From: Lumnitzera littorea
Lineage: Eukaryota; Streptophyta; Magnoliopsida; Myrtales; Combretaceae
NCBI GenBank assembly: GCA_024138015.1
Contig: JAMXBB010000003.1
Span: forward strand, 30,044,392 to 30,108,391
DNA: 64,000 bases
Direction of reading: 5' to 3'
Shown here: positions 1-10,916 of the stretch, one piece after another
How the letters are laid out: every line of letters begins with the position of its first letter
Position numbering within the stretch: position 1 is the stretch's first letter
Translations under genes and position numbers: made by a program
The notes under the pieces: generated by a model
Told to the model about the DNA's origin: nothing
What the model saw: the letters and a program-made list of their open reading frames with translations, nothing else
Databases searched by the model: none

Positions 1-539
1 TGAATCTAAGGTTTGAACATCTTGGCGACAAGCTTTTGATAAGTTGTGTCGACGTTTTTGTGACAAAGGATGTATGAACTTCATCTTCCTCATCCATTTT
101 GATTTTATTATAGCTGGAAAACACATCCATAAAAGATAATAAGGCATGTTCGACAGTTGAGTCAACCATCTGATCTATTCTTAGTTAGGGGAAACAATCA
201 TTGGGATATGCCTTATTCAAATTCGTAAAGTCTATGTACATACACCATTTTTCGTTAGACTTCTTGACTAGCACATAATTGCTAGCTAAGTCGAATAAGC
301 TCTTCCCTAATGAACCCTGCCTTTAATAGCTTTTGGACTTCTTCTTTAATGGTTGCTTGCCGTTCAGGAGCAAAATGCCTTTTCCTATACTAAAACACCT
401 TTGCATTAGGATCAATTTGAAGCTTATAGGTTATTACATCTCTAAGGATGCCCGACATATCTGAGGGAGACCATGCAAACACATCGACGTTATCCCTATA
501 AAAAGTTAATCAAACTTTGGTAGATATCTATTGATAAAG
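1..539 (-). pseudogene. Tat-2 reverse transcriptase, N-terminal part (broken)
   Basis: Read on the minus strand this is the entry to a Ty3/gypsy reverse transcriptase. It shows the linker HVFAWSPSDM, then YKLQIDPNAK, then HFAPERQATIKEEVQKLLKAGF just before the fingers domain. The matching stretch of Tat-1 (about 5500-6000) aligns in order. Several stops and frameshifts interrupt it. The window edge cuts the gene before the YVDD catalytic motif, so the active site cannot be judged. It continues the protease and gag at 540-2674 as one minus-strand polyprotein. Confidence 0.85.
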
Positions 540-1330
540 GTTTCCCTATCTTTATTGTCTTCCTAGGATCATTTCCCAAATAAGTTTCAACTTGAAAAAT
601 TTCCTTGCTCTATAACACCCATAGATACAAGGATCTTGCCAATTATTAGTCCCCTTTACATACACCAACTCCGGTAAGAGTAGGAAATTTGATCTTAAGA
701 TGCGCAATTGAAGCGATCGTGCTGAATAAATGTTGATATTGTCACCCATGATCATATTTTACGGATACCAACATTTGACCATAAGAAAATCTATCTTGTC
801 TTCCACAACATGCTCATCATCTCTAATTTGGATTAGGAAAGAATTTACTCTAGTAACCCGAATAGGTTAGTAATTGAAAACATATAAATCATAGTCATAA
901 GATCACAGCTGTGCTTTAATCTTTGGCAACATCTAATAAAAAACATGTTCAAAAATAATATTTACCAAACTTCCAGTGTCAACAAGAATTTTTTTGACCT
1001 CGAAGTTACCAATTCTTGCACTAATTATGAGCACATGATCGTAGGGACTTTGAATGCCTTTGAAATTTTCTTCCATAAAAGAAATTGAATTATCGATCTT
1101 GACCTTCTTACTCTACTATACATTATAAAAATAATGTATGGCATTAATCAAGCTTGAAGAGCTTGACCAGTTTAAGGCGGAAGGTTTGTTGTCTATAGTA
1201 TTTATTATACTGCTCATGCCCTTCTGCTACTTCCATCTCTTACATCTTTCCCGACCTGAGAAGGTAGTGTGACATTCTCCTACTCATCACATCTCCTATG
1301 AGTTGGTTACTCAATATTTTTGGCATCGTA
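540..1330 (-). pseudogene. Tat-2 aspartic protease and connector to RT (broken)
   Basis: The minus strand encodes a retroviral-type aspartic protease that would cut the Gag-Pol polyprotein. The strand and active-site loop are visible as ISARIGNFEVKKILVDTGS, with the catalytic D-T-G at about 969-987. This triad is intact here, unlike in Tat-1 and Tat-3b, where the Thr is Ile. Downstream comes MVKCWYP.NMIMG, the second half of the protease fold. An open stretch at 552-755 is a surviving piece of this connector. Stops occur on both sides, so no functional product is expected. Confidence 0.8.
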
Positions 1331-2674
1331 GGCAAGAAACTTGCTTAAATACCCTTATTAGATTGCATCCTAAACTGCAATCTTGAGTTGGACACATTCA
1401 TTAGTATTATGGCCTCTATTGTGATGGAAATCGCAATATTTATTAGAATTCCAATGTAAATGTTTTTTTTTCTCATCCTTTCTAGCCATTGCAACGCCAC
1501 CCCCCCCCCACCCAAATCCACCCCCTAAACTTCAACTACGTACTTCCATCAATATGTCTACAATTGGACGATTGAGTAGCGTATGAACAAAATATGTAAG
1601 GATGCATGGCCTTTTTTTCTTCATACTATAACCTTCAAAACATTGATCATCATGTGTTCTGAGTCAATCTTTGACACTCTTCTTCTTGTTGCCTTTCTGG
1701 TCTCCTTTACTCTGATTGGCCTCCCACCAAGCTTTAATGTTATCTTCATGATGGATGTAAGATGTGACTATAGCCTTAAACTTAGCAAAAGTTTTCAATT
1801 TATTTTTGTCTAAAGACTTAAAAAAGTCTCCGTAGGGTTTAACTCTATCAATAACTGCGTTGAGAGTAACACTCATATCTAACTTTGGAATCTAGACCAT
1901 CTCGGCCATAAATCTAGCCCAATAGTCCCTAATAAATTCATCTGATTTTTGCTTTATGGTGTTAAGGATAGAAGAATCCCTAAAAAGAAGCTTACTTGCA
2001 AAGAACTATTGTAAAAACACTTCTGCTAAATCTTCGAAACACGATATTGTGCTCGGCTTTAGATGTTTAAACCATGTACTACCCACATTCCTAAATGTTG
2101 AGGGGAAAGCCTAGTAAGCCATGACATCACATAAGCTAAGAGGCTTAGCTAAGGTGCTGTAACATTCGAGATGGTCCTTAGGATCCCTTGTTCCATCATA
2201 AGTCTTAAACTATGGTAGCTTCATCTAAAATCTCGGGGACGAAAGGACTCTTCTTCTTTTATAATTACTTACTTGTTAAAGTAAGGGTACTAACATGCGA
2301 GGATCCTACAAGGTGCACCTATTGTGGGTGCTTTCCCTTATCACTTTTCTTAAGAGTAAGGGCTGAAGGTTCAAGTGTAGCTTTGGCTTGCTTTCTCAAT
2401 AATTTAGGAGAATTGATTGAATCACCACTATTCTCAACATCGTTATCGCCATGTTCTTGGTTTTAATTTAGGTAGACATTTTTATAGAGAAGGTTAAGGA
2501 TCTCATCATGTTTTCTATTGAGTTCTTGGTTTTCTTTGGCTAAGTTGAGTCAAAGTTGAGTCAAAGTTGCTCTAACTTAGCCAAGCACTATTTATCAGTA
2601 TGCCTACTTCCCCGCACTTGGTGGTGAGGTAAAGAACCAGTACCTGCACTTTTTGTCATCTTTATCTTTGCCAT
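1331..2674 (-). pseudogene. Tat-2 gag (broken)
   Basis: Minus-strand capsid gene. The ATG at 2674 gives MAKIKMTKSAGTGS, closely matching the Gag N-terminus of Tat-1 (MAKTRMTKSTGADTS). A surviving open stretch at 1664-1876 carries the Gag segment NAVIDRVKPYGDFFKSL. A zinc-knuckle-like motif (YCDFHHNRGHNTNEC) lies near 1395-1445 with its Cys and His residues present. The frame is broken in many places. The G-rich run on the minus strand near 1500-1510 is in this gene. Confidence 0.82.
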
Positions 2675-2699
2675 GTAGGTAAGTTAAGAATAAACAGAA

Positions 2700-2804
2700 T
2701 GTTGTCAAGTGATTTTAAGGTTGAAATTTTTCCTACAAAAATACAAGAGGCTAAGTGCTACCAAGGGTAATCTTGTTTAGCTGCTTTGAGGCTTAAGTTA
2801 GTAA
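2700..2804 (-). repeat. Tat-2 5' LTR, 3' piece
   Basis: This 105-bp minus-strand segment ends in CAACA just upstream of the Tat-2 leader and gag ATG. Its sequence joins smoothly to the complement of 12871 onwards once Tat-1 is removed. It is therefore the downstream end of the Tat-2 5' LTR, displaced by the insertion of Tat-1. Confidence 0.75.
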
Positions 2805-3279
2805 TGCTGATAGTTAATTTTCATTCACTCAACTTGTCAAATATTAATAGTCAAAGTTTCGCTCACTCATCCATTTGGTTTTCGAGCGGTTGAGTAACTT
2901 ATATTCTTAGCATCCGGCCAAGTGACATAGATCCATTCCTAATTTGAATTCAAGGGAAATGGCACGAACAGTTATCACTAGCACAATTATATTATATAAT
3001 TACCTGCTCTCCCTATATTTTAGGGAATGAGTCCAATCAAGAGTCTTCCATGTGTCTTGATGGTTATTTTGATAACTGTTGCATTAGCTATGACATTCGC
3101 CTATAAATACGGAAAAGAAACATTGTAAGAGTATCTGACACCTCTAAACCACTCGCTTAACTTTCCCTATTCATATTTATTGAGTTAGGCATCGGAGTGA
3201 CTGAACCAAACTGGCTCTGATACTAAGTGCCTTTTTCTCTTTGTAGGATATTTCTAACTACCAAAATCCACCAATAACA
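2805..3279 (+). repeat. Tat-1 5' LTR
   Basis: It runs from TGCTGATAGT to CCAATAACA and matches 12393-12870 along its whole length. A TATA box (TATAAATA, 3102-3109) lies in the second half, as expected for the element promoter. The same LTR family occurs three times in reverse orientation at 16511, 22009 and 33698. Confidence 0.92.
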
Positions 3280-3297
3280 TATGGTGCCGTCTGTTTT
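3280..3297 (+). promoter_or_regulatory. Tat-1 primer binding site
   Basis: TGGTGCCGTCTG begins three bases after the LTR and starts with the TGG that pairs with a tRNA CCA end. The matching site in Tat-3b reads TGGTGCTATCTG, differing only at a CpG. The tRNA identity was not assigned. Confidence 0.7.
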
Positions 3298-3313
3298 TCT
3301 CAAACACACCTAT

Positions 3314-4760
3314 ATGGCAAAAACTAGAATGACTAAGAGCACAGGTGCTGACACTTCCCCCCAACACCTTAAAGGGGGGAGTAGGCATACTGACAAGCAA
3401 CATTTGGCTAGGCTCAAGCAACTTTGTCTCGACTTGGCTAAGGAAAACTAAGAACTAAACAAAAAAACATGAAGAGATCCTTAATCTCCTTCATAATAGT
3501 GTTCACCCAAATTAAAACAAAGAGCGTAGCGATCATGATGTTAATAACATCGATGACTCAATTTATTCCCCTGAAATGCCGAAAAAAGCAAGCCGAGGTT
3601 ACGATAGGACCTGTAGCTCCTGCACTTAAAAAAATTGACAAAGGCAAGTGACTGTAGCAGGTGCACCATGCTGGACCTTCACATGTTAGCACCCTTGCTA
3701 CAACGAGTAAGTAGTTCCAAATTAAGAAGAGCCCCTTTACTCTTAAGGTTTTGGAGGAAGTGATACCATGGCACATTAAGCTGCCACAGTTTGAAACTTA
3801 CGATGGGATGAAAGATCCTAAAGATCATTTAAAGTACTACCACATGTTGGCTAAGTTGCATAGTTTGAGTGATGCAATGGCCTATTAAGCTTTTCCCTCA
3901 ACCTTAAGGAATACGACCAGTACATGGTTAAAACATTTGAAAATAAACACCATTTCCTATCTCGAAGAACTAGCAAAAATTTTTCTTTAGCACTTCCTTG
4001 CAAGTAAGCTTCCTATTAAGGATTCTTTAATCCTTAAAACAATCAAACAAAGATCATATAAGTCAATTAGAGATTACTTAGCCAAGTTTATGGCTGAGAT
4101 GGTTCAAATCCCATAATTAGATATGAGCATAGCCTTCAACACTATAATCAATGGAGTCAAGCCCTATGTAGACTTTTTCAACTCTCTTGCAAAAAATAAG
4201 CCAAAAACTTTGCTGAGTTCAAAGCCAAAGCCACCTTATACGTTCGATAAGAAGATAACATAAAGGTTTGGTGAGAAGCCAGTTAGAACAGAGGATATAA
4301 GAAAAATGATGAGAGGAGAAGTGCAAAAGCTAGACTTAGGGTAAATGATGAGCAAAGTTTGAATGTTAAGAGAAAGAGACCAAGGATTCCAACATATTCG
4401 TCCTACGCACCTGTCAATCGTCCAATTTTGGACGTATTAATGGAGTTTTGTGGATAGAAAGGAATTCTGCAGTAGCTAGAAAGAATGAGAGGAAATCCCT
4501 CAGGGAAAAATTCTAATAAGTATTGCGATTTCCATCACGACAGTGATCATGCATTTAACTTAAGAATGCAATTGAGGATGTAATTCAACATGGGCATTTG
4601 CGTAAGTTCTTAGCACATGATGCTGAAAATATTGGGAGACCATCTCAAAGGAGGCGTAAGGAATAGGAGAATGACACTCAGCCAGCTATTGTCGGAAGAA
4701 ATGCAAGGGACGGAAGTTCTAGCAGAGCACCTAATGGAGTGATCAACACTATTGTCGATA
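3314..4760 (+). pseudogene. Tat-1 gag (broken)
   Basis: The capsid gene starts at ATG 3314 (MAKTRMTKSTGADTS) and is interrupted by a stop 46 codons later. The central retrotransposon Gag domain is recognisable at about 3780-4320 (KIKDP-like PKDHLKYYHMLAKLHSLSD, then DYLAKFMAEMVQ). A zinc-knuckle-like motif, KYCDFHHDSDHAFN, lies at about 4518-4560; its final Cys position is no longer Cys. The many stops exclude a working product. The same gene on the minus strand is seen in Tat-2 and Tat-3b. Confidence 0.85.
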
Positions 4761-4799
4761 TACCCACTTTAAGCCTATTAAGCTCTTTAAGTCTGACTA

Positions 4800-5490
4800 A
4801 TGCCAAAAATTATGTTTGTAACATCTAAGGCAAGAATGTTAAGATCGATAACACAATCTCTTTCATAGAAGAAGACTTTGAAGGTATCTAGAGGCCGCAT
4901 GATAATGCACTTGTTATCAGTACAAGAGTTGCCAACTTCAAGGTTAAGAAAATTCTTATTGACATTGGAAGTTTGGCAAATATCATTTTCCAGCATACTT
5001 TTAACCAGATGAGACCCAAGATCAAGGTACAGCTAAAATCTTATAAATATGATTTTTATGCGTTCACCAATCAACTTGTTTGAGTAGCCAAAGTAATTTC
5101 TTTGCTGATCCATATTAGAGATGACAAGCATATCACAGAGAATAAAGTGGACTTCCTCGTCGTCAAATGTTGGTCCCCATACAACATGATCATGGGACGG
5201 TCCTATCAACATCTATTCATCATCATCCCTTCAACTACACATCTTAAAGCCAAATTCCCTACTCTTACGAAAGTTAGCATATGCATAGGGGACCAATAGT
5301 TGGCAAAGTCCTTATACATGAGAGCTTTGAGACGAGAAGATGTATTTCAAGTAAAAACCTACCCGGAAGGCAAGTCAGTCGACATAGAAAGTGCCGAGAA
5401 TGATATTGAGGAATTTCCTTTAGGAGATGACCCTAGGAAAACAATGAAGACAGGGAAACCCTTGACAAAGCTGGATCAACTTCTTGTGAG
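4800..5490 (+). pseudogene. Tat-1 aspartic protease (broken, active-site change)
   Basis: The protease core reads STRVANFKVKKILIDIGSLA at about 4915-4980. The catalytic D-T-G has become D-I-G. The C-terminal half keeps FLVVKCWSPYNMIMGRSY, the usual second strand before a GRP-like motif. Two open blocks, 5102-5299 and 5300-5494, abut with only a stop between them and cover the rest of the domain and the acidic linker to RT. The role in a live element would be polyprotein processing. Confidence 0.82.
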
Positions 5491-5589
5491 TTAATGTCGA
5501 TATGTTTGCATGGTCCCCTTCAAACATACTAGTGTCCCAAGAGACATTATGGTACATAAGCAACAGATTGATCAGAGCACGAAGGTGAT

Positions 5590-6280
5590 TTAACAAAAGA
5601 AATGGCATTTTGCACCAAAGAGACAAGTAGCTATAGAGAGGAAGTCCAAAAGATATTGAAGGTAGGATTTATTTGGGAAGAGCCTTATCCGACTTAGCTA
5701 GCCAATTATGTGCTAGTCAAGAATAACAATAAGTGGCGAATGTGCCTAGACTTTACGAATCCCAAAAAGGCTTGTCCTAAGGATTGTTTCCCACTACCAA
5801 AAATCAATCAAATGATAGATTCAACTGCTGGACATGCATTACTTTGTTTTATGAATGCTTTCTCGAGTTATAACCAAGTCAAGATGGATAAGGAGGACGA
5901 AGTCCACACATCATTTGTTACTAATTTTGGAACCTATTGTTACACAATGATGCCTTTTGGGCTAAAAAACGCCGATGCAACTTACTAGGGACTTGTTACC
6001 AAGATGTTCAAACCACAGATATACTAAAAATGTCCAAGTATATGTCAATGACATGATTGTGAAGAGCATAACAGAGAATCGACATCTTACTGATCTTAAG
6101 GATACATTTGCTACTCTCGGGAGATACAACATGAAGCTTAACCCACAAAAGTGTGTGTTTTGTGCAACTTTAGGAAAGTTTCTAGGATACATGGTTACCC
6201 AGTGCAGCATTGAAGCCAATCTGAGAAAGATTAAGGTTATAATAAATATGAAATCGCCCTGTATAGTCAAGGAAGTATAA
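5590..6280 (+). pseudogene. Tat-1 reverse transcriptase (catalytic residues lost)
   Basis: RT motifs appear in order: WRMCLDFTNPKKACPKD, then PLPKINQMID, then FMNAFSSYNQ (normally an Asp in the first catalytic motif), then HTSFVTNFGTYCY and MPFGLKN, then YVNDMIVKS (normally YVDD). Both catalytic Asp changes point to inactivity. The frame shifts near 5975, where the block 5710-5988 hands over to 5975-6280. The YVND change is also present in Tat-3b and falls at a position that would have been a CpG. Confidence 0.88.
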
Positions 6281-6309
6281 GAACTCATCAGGTATATAGT
6301 TACCCTCAA

Positions 6310-6775
6310 TTAGTTTGTGTCAAGAAGTGCAGATAGGTGCACAGAATTCTTTAAAATCTTAAAAAATCCGAAAGGATTCAAATGGTATGACAATTGTGAA
6401 AAAGCTTTCAATGATTTCAAAGAATTCCTCACATCACCTTCAATACTTTCGATACCCATTTCTAGAGAAAATTTATATTTGTACTTGTCGATCAGCTGTC
6501 GAGCTCTTTCTCTTGTATTGGTCCGAATTGACAGCAAAGAGCATCAACCCTTTTATTACATGAGTCATGTCTTGCAAAGGCCGAAGCATCGATACATGAA
6601 AATTGAGAAATTTGTTTTTGTAACGGTTCTTTCAATAAGGAAATTGAAATCGTATTTCAAAGCTCACCAGATCATAGTGTCCGCTATTGCAATAAGTATT
6701 GCAACAACCAAACTCTTCCAGCAGGATGATGAAATATGTTCTAGAGTTAAGTGCTTATGGTGTACAGTATAAACC
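6310..6775 (+). pseudogene. Tat-1 first RNase H domain (broken)
   Basis: This is the RNase H-like domain fused to RT in Ty3/gypsy elements. FKWYDNCEKAFNDFKEFL, then SIPISRENLYLYLSIS, then PFYYMSHVLQRPKHRYMKIE and YFKAHQIIV follow the family order. It is open across 6317-6772 after a stop near the RT junction. The same segment is found in reverse in Tat-3b at 27325-27690. Confidence 0.85.
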
Positions 6776-6839
6776 TATAACGACATTAAAAGCTTAAGTG
6801 CTGGTAGATTTTTTGGCTAAGTTCACTGGTGAGAAAGAT

Positions 6840-7250
6840 AGTATGGACATTACCAAGAAACCATCATAGTACCTTTATGTGGATGGTTCTTCCACCAGAA
6901 AAGGAAGTGGTGCAGGCCTTGTTCTTTGAGGCTCCCACAATGTTAAGGTTAATTATGCTCTAAAGTTTGCATTCCCAGCCAACAATAACAGAGCAGAATA
7001 CAAAGCATTAATTACTATATTGAAATTGGCAAAAAGGATTGGTGCTGAGAAACTTGAAGTGTTTTTTAATTCACAACTGGTGGTGAATTAGGTCATGTGA
7101 AGTTATGCAGTAAGGGAAGAGGAAATGAGCAAGTATCTATTGGTGGTACGAACTCTTGTAGAAGAATTTCAATCTTTTTCAATCTATAAGGTTCCAAGAA
7201 ATAGGAATATTGATGTGGATAAGTTGTCAAAATTGGTTAGTATGGCATTC
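6840..7250 (+). pseudogene. Tat-1 second, archaeal-like RNase H (broken)
   Basis: A second RNase H follows the first: YLYVDGSSTRKGSGAG, then NNRAEYKALI, then EVFFNSQLVVN. Tat-lineage plant elements are known for this extra domain between RT-RNase H and integrase. The first Asp and the Glu of the active site are visible. The Asp expected before SQLVVN is Asn, and the next Gln codon is TAG. The C-terminal end merges with VPRNRNIDVDKLSKLVS, the usual DALS-like tail. Confidence 0.85.
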
Positions 7251-7439
7251 CCTGACTTGATTGACAAACTTTTTGTCGAGTTTCTTTTACAGAAAAGTTT
7301 ATCTACTCCTTTACAGAGTTATGAATTGGCTCCTTGCCCTAAAGAAGAATCTTGGATGGATCCCCTTGCAGATTATTTGAGAGATGTTACTCTCCTTGAT
7401 GATAAGAAGGAAGCACGAAGATTGTTTATAAAGCTGCGA

Positions 7440-8590
7440 ATTATACACTGATAGATGATCAACTGTACAAACGTGACGTGTTACAACCCTATCTTCAATG
7501 CATTCCTCTGAGAGATACCCAACAAATGTTATCTAAACTAAATGTGGTGTATGCAGTAACTACGTAAAAGCACAGACATTGTATTTCCACACATTACAAC
7601 TAGGTTATTATTGGCTAACCATAAAAGAAGATGCAAAGATAGTTGTTTGGCATTGTCCACAGTGCCAGAAGCATGAGGCGCTGAGTCACATACCTTCAAT
7701 TGGACTACATCACTTATCTAGTCCTTAGCCTTTTGCTCAGTAAGGTTTGGATATTCTCGGACCCCTCCTAAAGTTTACAGCCTAATGAAAATTTGTTATT
7801 GTTGTTGTGGATTATTTTACAAAATGGGTAGAATTTAAGGCAGTTGTGAGGATCACCGAACAGAAAGTGGAGGCATTTGTTCTCAACTCCATAATATTGA
7901 GATTTGGAGTTCCTTTTATGATAATTACAAACAATGGCCTACAGTTTGATAACAACAAGTTCCAAACATTTTGTGAGAAATATGGCATTCATCTAAACTA
8001 CATGTCTATAGCACACCCTCAGACGAATGGATAAGTCGAAGCTATCAATAAAATCATCTTGTACGGCTTGAGTAGAAAGTTAATCAAGTTAAGGCTAGAT
8101 GGGTTGATGAGTTGCCGAATGTCATATGGGGGTACAGAACTACCCACAGAACTGCAATAGGGGAAACCCCCTTCCGATTAGCATACATCACGGAAGCAGT
8201 TTTGCTGATTGAGTTAGATCTACCTAATATAAGAATGGAAATTTTTGATGTGATGGTCAATTAAGTTGGATTAATAGCAAATTTAGACACCATTAAAGAA
8301 ATTAGATATATTACAAGAGCAAGGGTTGCAGCGTACCAACATAGAGTAACTGGGTAATACAATCAAAAAGTAAAGCATAAGGTTTGTCAACTTGGGGATT
8401 TGGTTTGCCAAAAGATGAAAGCAACTGGTGTACGAGAGAGTCAAGGAAAGCTCAGCACAATTTGGGAGGATCTTGTTAGGGTCTGGGAAGTTATTAATAA
8501 GGGGGCCTATCAACTAGAAAGGTTAGATGGATCGATCATCCCTTAAGCATGGAATGTCAAGAATTTGAAACTCTATTTCAATTAATTGCT
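7440..8590 (+). pseudogene. Tat-1 integrase (broken)
   Basis: The integrase starts with a degraded zinc domain (HCPQCQKHE at about 7650), then the DDE core. The first Asp is present (VVVDYFTKWVEFKAV, 7801-7850). The second is Asn (ITNNGLQFD, about 7930). The Glu is present (VEAINKII, about 8035), but the Gln codon before it is a stop. The C-terminal part reads VAAYQHR-like and ends with NVKNLKLYFN near 8585. No chromodomain is seen, as expected for Tat. Confidence 0.88.
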
Positions 8591-9149
8591 TGGATGATGT
8601 TCATATCCACTTATTTTGTAAGGTGACCGCCTGATAATTTGTAAGGCGATAGCCTACTTGTTTATGAGAATTATATTTGAAGTCTCATTTTATTTCTTAA
8701 TCAATTTATGACTGACGAGTTAATAAATTCAAACTGTAAGTCAAACGAACTAACATAAGTTCTAGCCTATCACATTTAACAAACTTCATAAATTAATCCT
8801 ATAACCTAGTAGTACGGCTAGTCTACGTCTCAAATGGCTAATGAACAATGTCTATAAAAGAAGCATGGAAGGCGTATGAAATAAAACATGTCGAAAGAAT
8901 TGGGCATGTGAAATAAAACATGCCAAAATAATTTAGCGTATGAAGTAAAACATGCTGAAAAATAATTAGCGTGTGAAATAAAACATGCTGAAGAATAAGA
9001 ACATGTGAAGCAAAATGTGTATATTAATAGAAAAAATCATACATATTTTCATTTACTATGATGTGATTACAAATACTTTGTTAATCAACCCAAAGAGCCA
9101 CTTACAAAGAATAACAAGCACAAGACAATCGTACAACTTACTCTCAAAG
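8591..9149 (+). repeat. Tat-1 3' non-coding zone with 33-34 bp tandem repeat
   Basis: Between the ends of pol and the antisense gene lies a non-coding zone. At 8872-9020 it holds about four and a half copies of a 33-34 bp unit built on TGTGAAATAAAACATGC. The same unit, in reverse, lies in Tat-3a (20335-20530) and Tat-3b (25242-25390). No gene is seen in this stretch. Confidence 0.85.
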
Positions 9150-9951
9150 TGAGTAGAAGCAATTTTTGGATCAGAGGTTGGGGTTCTCTCAAAGCATACT
9201 TCTTTTTTGGCACTTGGGGCCTTAGAGTAGATTGATTTTTCCTTTCACTCATAGGGGATTTTCTTTGACAGACGCTATTCGTCTTCCCCTAGATCCTCAG
9301 CACAAGCTTTGTTATTAACCTTCTTAACACTCTTGGTCATTGTCCTCATCACAACTATTGACTTTGTCATCGACGTTGATGAAATCAAGGCAGGAGAGAT
9401 CATAATGAGGATTCCCTCTCTTGTCACCTGTACCCCCTCCAACAACTTTTTCCCCAATAATCTCTTGTATTGCCTACTGGGAGTGATGATATCTAATGCC
9501 TCTTCAACAGAAGGTCCTCTCTTCACAGTCTCCTCTAACTCGGCGACGTGGCTTTGCAACTTTGTGTTGTTGGTCTCCAACTCTTTGATTTGCACCTTGA
9601 GCTTATCTTCCTCTTTACTCATAGTGTAGAGAGTTTAGCCTAAACCCTAGTACTCTTCTTTTTTCTTCTATAGCTCCTCTTTTAGGCCTTCATATTCCTT
9701 ATACTGCTCTTCAACCTTACCTTTAAGGCTCGAGACTTGATTGGTAGCCAATTCTTCCTGGTACTTTCTGGCCTCCATCTTGACCCTTATCCTTGCATTC
9801 TCAACAACAGCAATCTGGCTTTAAATGCATTGTATGCATCCTCAATTTTCTACAACAATTTCATTTAGTACGATGAGTATTTTAAAGATGACTCGGTAGA
9901 ATACATGAACAATATTGTCATTACTAATGCCGTTAAAACATGGTTGCTTAT

Positions 9952-10019
9952 CTGAAAACAAACAGGGGTATTAGCAATTGAACAACTTTAGCAATTGAAA
10001 GGATGCTATAGATACTTAC
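9952..10019 (-). other. Predicted intron in Tat-1 antisense gene
   Basis: On the minus strand the donor GTAAGT (complement of 10014-10019) and the acceptor TTTTCAG (ending at the complement of 9952) bound a 68-nt AT-rich segment. The same junctions occur in Tat-3a at 19213-19286. Confidence 0.65.
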
Positions 10020-10861
10020 ATCATATAGCTTGGGCGCGATATAAGCCTTATTACAATCGCTAACCTTATCAATGTCTTTCTTTATGATCTCCTTATCCTT
10101 AGGAAGAATAGTGCCTTCCATCAAGGCCAAAGATTTCTTCTTGTCGCCCAAGGTCAAGTCAATATGCAAAATGGTGTAGCTCTAACATGGGACAAAGTAC
10201 TCGCCGACCTCCATATTAGGGACGAATTTGGCACTATTGATGCTGATAACTTTGTTGCACATGGCATCCTTTGTTCTTTCGTCCAACTCTCTAGACTTCT
10301 TAGTAGGTGGTTAGTCGACAAGCTCCTTCCTAGGTCTCTTATTGGTACTTGGCACCACCTCTACCACCAATGACAACCCCTCGACGGTAGTAGTGATTTC
10401 AACCTCATTTTATGGTTAAGTTGTCGGCCACCCTTTTTCGGCTCTACAACCGATGGAACATTCTTAGCTAAAGTGCCTTAGTTTGTGCAACTACGACCAA
10501 CCCAGACTTCTCACTCCCTTTCTGCTTTTCAACTGGTTAGGAGGTCTTCTTTTGAGCCGCTGTCTACTTCGCCACACCCTCCTTTCTTACTTTCTTTACA
10601 ATAGTTGAGCTGAGTGGTAGTGACAGGCCTCAGTTTGTGCAACTACAACTAACCCAGACTTCTCATCCCTTTCCGCTTTTCAACTAGTTGGGAGGTCTTC
10701 TTTTGAGCCACCGTCTACTTTGATGCACCCTCCTTTCTTGCTTTCTTCACAGCAGCCGAGTTGAGTGGTAGTGACAAAGGCTATGCATTTGTTAGCCTTT
10801 GACTTCTTAGCCTTGGCTTGGGCCAATAGTTTGGCAGGGTTCACCTTGCCAACACTCATAT

Positions 10862-10916
10862 CTACAATATGAAGTAAACATATTAATATTAATATGAGAA
10901 AAAAAAAAGAACTTAC
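10862..10916 (-). other. Predicted short intron in Tat-1 antisense gene
   Basis: Donor GTAAGT (complement of 10911-10916) and acceptor ATTGTAG (complement of 10862-10868) flank 55 nt containing TTAATATTAAT. Tat-3a has the same junctions at 18465-18518. The length is short for a plant intron. Confidence 0.55.

Noticed and set aside
5962..6309. 115-codon minus-strand ORF
   Set aside because: Mirror of the RT palm of Tat-1.
8872..9020. Regularly spaced repeats as a CRISPR array
   Set aside because: Units are contiguous and diverged, without unique spacers, in a plant retroelement.
9309..9629. 106-codon plus-strand ORF
   Set aside because: Mirror of the coiled-coil exon of the Tat-1 antisense gene; no domain of its own.
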